Positions 62,670-64,000 of a stretch of 64,000 bases of DNA are shown piece after piece (the first letter of the stretch is position 1; each line of letters opens with the position of its first letter). Below the pieces are notes generated by a model. The model was given only the letters and a program-made list of their open reading frames with translations, searched no databases and was not told where the DNA came from. The translations under genes and the position numbers were made by a program. Source of the stretch: Trichocoleus desertorum NBK24 (GTDB lineage: Bacteria > Cyanobacteriota > Cyanobacteriia > FACHB-46); contig NZ_CP116619.1 of assembly GCF_030409055.1 (NCBI RefSeq), positions 4,164,628-4,228,627 on the forward strand. Reading direction: 5' to 3'.

Positions 62670-64000
62670 TTAAAAGGCAAAGGTTGTCCGAATCGTACCG
62701 ATCACAATGTCATCGTTGGCACTGTTATGATCAGGTGCAGTTAGCCAGATGATGCCTGGAGTGATGGAAATATTGTCATTAACTTGATACTGGTAAAAGG
62801 CTTCTAGATGAAGTGAAGTATCTCGATCTTCCCCAAATGAGCCTGTGATTCCAGCAGGTAAGTTCGCAGCTAGGGCTAGAGCCGCCGGGGTTGTTCTGAT
62901 ATCTGCATTAACCACTTTAGGCTCCATCCCAACAATAATCCCTGCTAGATTGCCTTCCTTCCCTAAGTCGGGGAAAGCAAGGGTCACAGCCCAGTTGACA
63001 GTTTCAAAGTCGCCCCGCTCAAATAGTCCACCGACAGAACTGAGCGTGCGATTGAAAGTGTATCCTGCCCAACCACCCAGAACGAATTTCTGACTCAGTT
63101 GCCAAGAAAGTTCGACCCCGAACGAGTTGCTAATAATAGGAATCGTGCTGGTTAGACCTTCTAAGTTATCGTTATTGCCGAGAGAAGACTCTTCAAACGC
63201 ACTGCTCAGGAAAGCTTGAGGGTTAGCGAGGTTACTACCAGTTCCAGTTTCCCGATTGTATGAATGTACAAAAGTCAGACCTACATTCAGGCGATCGCTA
63301 GGCTTGAATAGAAGCTGCGCCAACGCACCATAGGCACCATCAAATAAACCACTCTTTTCGCTTGGTTCTGCGGCATCACTTGCCAAGTAGCCCAGACTTA
63401 ATTCCAGAGCATCACCAAACTCATGTCTAATGCCTAAGCCTGCTCCTTCAACTAAGTAGTAAATGGGGTGGCGCGTTCCAAACGCAGACAAAGCTCCCGT
63501 CGCACCATCTCCATCCAAAAAGTTCACGGTACTAGCAAAGTCATCAGCTGCTCCAGAGTTAGCAGCCAGCACAACTTCAGTGCTCTCTCCTACGGGGAAG
63601 CTATACAACAAGGCATCAAGACCAACATCGTTGTCAGATTCTCCTGCAAATGCTAAATCTCCCTCTGGCGTTAACGTTGTACTCGATAAAGCTTCCAGAC
63701 CTTCAGCTTGCAGTCGAGTTCTAAGTAAATCGCGTCCTGTAAAGCTTGTTTCTAGATTTAACCGTGTGCGGTGCCCCAGTGCTGTGCTTCTATCTGCTTC
63801 TTGCCCCAACGCATTATCACCCGCAGCAATCCCTGCGACAGCAAAAACTGCTTCTCCCTCCAGCTTAGTGGTCGTCGAAAATTGGTTAGCTTCCAGTTCA
63901 GCAGTTCGAGCCTCTAAAGCATCCACTCGACCTCTTAAAGTAGCGAGTTCCGCAGAAAACTCTTCTTGAAGCCGCTGCAACGTTGCTAAATCTTCTTTGC
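62670..64000 (-). CDS. Iron-uptake porin with SLH-type N-terminus (partial)
   Basis: The last ~443 codons of an outer-membrane porin; the frame is open to the right edge, so the N-terminus with signal peptide and SLH domain is missing. The visible part starts with a coiled coil (LATLRGRVDALEARTAELEA) and continues as an OprB/iron-uptake-porin-type beta barrel (AVAGIAAGDNALG; LEAFYQYQVNDNISITPGII) ending in the terminal aromatic strand IGTIRTTFAF. Such porins are major cyanobacterial outer-membrane proteins for inorganic ions. A terminator follows. Confidence 0.9.
   Translation of the reverse strand, partial: KEDLATLQRLQEEFSAELATLRGRVDALEARTAELEANQFSTTTKLEGEAVFAVAGIAAGDNALGQEADRSTALGHRTRLNLETSFTGRDLLRTRLQAEGLEALSSTTLTPEGDLAFAGESDNDVGLDALLYSFPVGESTEVVLAANSGAADDFASTVNFLDGDGATGALSAFGTRHPIYYLVEGAGLGIRHEFGDALELSLGYLASDAAEPSEKSGLFDGAYGALAQLLFKPSDRLNVGLTFVHSYNRETGTGSNLANPQAFLSSAFEESSLGNNDNLEGLTSTIPIISNSFGVELSWQLSQKFVLGGWAGYTFNRTLSSVGGLFERGDFETVNWAVTLAFPDLGKEGNLAGIIVGMEPKVVNADIRTTPAALALAANLPAGITGSFGEDRDTSLHLEAFYQYQVNDNISITPGIIWLTAPDHNSANDDIVIGTIRTTFAF

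Overview
The window is chromosomal DNA from a cyanobacterium. The evidence is internal: dozens of GCGATCGC (HIP1) octamers in and between genes, a photosystem II Psb30 (Ycf12) gene, a plastid-type terminal oxidase, an IM30/VIPP1 protein, two half-size GDT1 manganese exporters, a DUF2808 protein, a DUF3352 protein and an SLH-type iron-uptake porin. There is no prophage, transposase, CRISPR array or rRNA operon. Most of the window is housekeeping and signalling genes in short, often single-gene transcription units on both strands. Species cannot be named from this sequence alone.

Layout. 0-16 kb: a thioredoxin-fold protein and murE; two convergent sensor kinases with a similar N-terminal sensory region, the second with a degenerate ATPase domain; tldD, coaE, hrcA, a rhodanese; then a GspE/PilB-type ATPase flanked by two proteins that share an otherwise unrecognised domain; a DUF3352 protein and a PTOX-type oxidase. 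16-24 kb: PBP2, then a dispersed partner-switching set (STAS antagonist, receiver-PP2C phosphatase, RsbW-type kinase) with a receiver-Hpt protein whose receiver has lost its phosphorylatable aspartate; cysE. 24-36 kb: a PNPOx-type flavoprotein, an unrecognised HExxH protein, nrdJ (B12-dependent ribonucleotide reductase), argC, ribBA, trmFO, an M23 peptidase and psb30. 36-46 kb: paired GDT1 halves, a T2SS-F protein, cobM, lgt, rlmN and small proteins. 46-64 kb: uvrC, response regulators, a PEP-CTERM protein, an RTX-type repeat protein, an aminotransferase with a thioredoxin, vipp1, moaC, tRNA-Arg(ACG), an MFS transporter, an alpha/beta hydrolase, a lipoprotein and a porin that runs off the right edge.

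Most unusual observation: the gene at 24934-25848 encodes a putative zinc-metallopeptidase-like protein (HEASH motif) whose N-terminus carries nearly the same peptide (ANPVFFR-Y-RR) as the N-terminus of NrdJ encoded immediately downstream. The DNA under that peptide differs mainly at synonymous positions. Both genes are preceded by NrdR-box-like palindromes; nrdJ has two, 33 bp apart centre to centre. I infer a ribonucleotide-reductase-linked protein of unknown function, co-regulated with nrdJ. Other points worth a look are the shared domain either side of the secretion ATPase, the pseudo-receiver and pseudo-kinase proteins, small proteins of 43, 52 and 59 residues, a dispersed ~70-bp repeat (two full copies and a third cut by the left edge), and a 790-bp gene-free stretch with several stem-loops.
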